A program made the translations under genes and the position numbers. DNA of 6,204 nt from DASPXY01 sp038227745 (GTDB lineage: Bacteria > Planctomycetota > Planctomycetia > Gemmatales > Gemmataceae): NCBI GenBank assembly GCA_038227745.1, contig JBBRPS010000634.1:1-6204 (forward strand). The letters are read 5' to 3'. This document shows, piece after piece, positions 6,163 through 6,204 of this stretch (position 1 is its first letter; the number at the start of each line of letters is the position of its first letter). The notes beneath the pieces are model-generated. The model was not told the DNA's origin, made no database searches, and saw nothing but the letters and a program-made list of their open reading frames with translations.

Positions 6163-6204
<42 letters not shown>

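Overview
All four genes in this high-GC window lie on the minus strand, so the window reads right to left. The organism is most likely a planctomycete, possibly of the Gemmata group. This is inferred from the high GC content, from a secreted trypsin-like/PDZ/hydrolase fusion of a kind I associate with planctomycetes, and from intergenic repeats. Nothing in the window proves the taxonomy.

Right part (4021-6204): one long gene (6150 to 4021, about 709 residues) encodes a secreted protein. In order it has a signal peptide, an HtrA/S1C-like beta-barrel, two PDZ domains, a charged linker and an alpha/beta-hydrolase (esterase-like) domain. A single in-frame TAG at 5542-5544 splits it. The reading frame is unchanged on both sides and the TAG is one base from TCG (Ser). 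Both catalytic domains look dead: the His, Asp and Ser positions of the protease-like part are Phe, Met/Arg and Tyr, and the GxSxG serine and the His of the hydrolase-like part are Gly and Arg. A 7-bp tandem repeat (about six copies, running off the window edge) abuts its ribosome binding site.

Middle (3716-4020): a 305-base intergenic stretch holds a 21-bp inverted repeat whose arms are themselves small hairpins (REP/BIME-like), G-runs next to it, and a small stem-loop before the next gene.

Left part (94-3715): a tight three-gene unit with spacers of 28 and 30 bases. It encodes an AlgI-type membrane-bound O-acyltransferase (MBOAT), a membrane-anchored SGNH-hydrolase-like protein, and a SAM-dependent methyltransferase with an N-terminal zinc ribbon. 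The likely joint role is acetylation of an exported or surface polysaccharide, with the methyltransferase modifying a precursor. A perfect 27-bp hairpin (1-58) lies 35 bases past the last gene.

The most interesting item is the double pseudoenzyme scaffold and its amber codon. The left unit appears intact and ordinary in mechanism, though its substrate is unknown.
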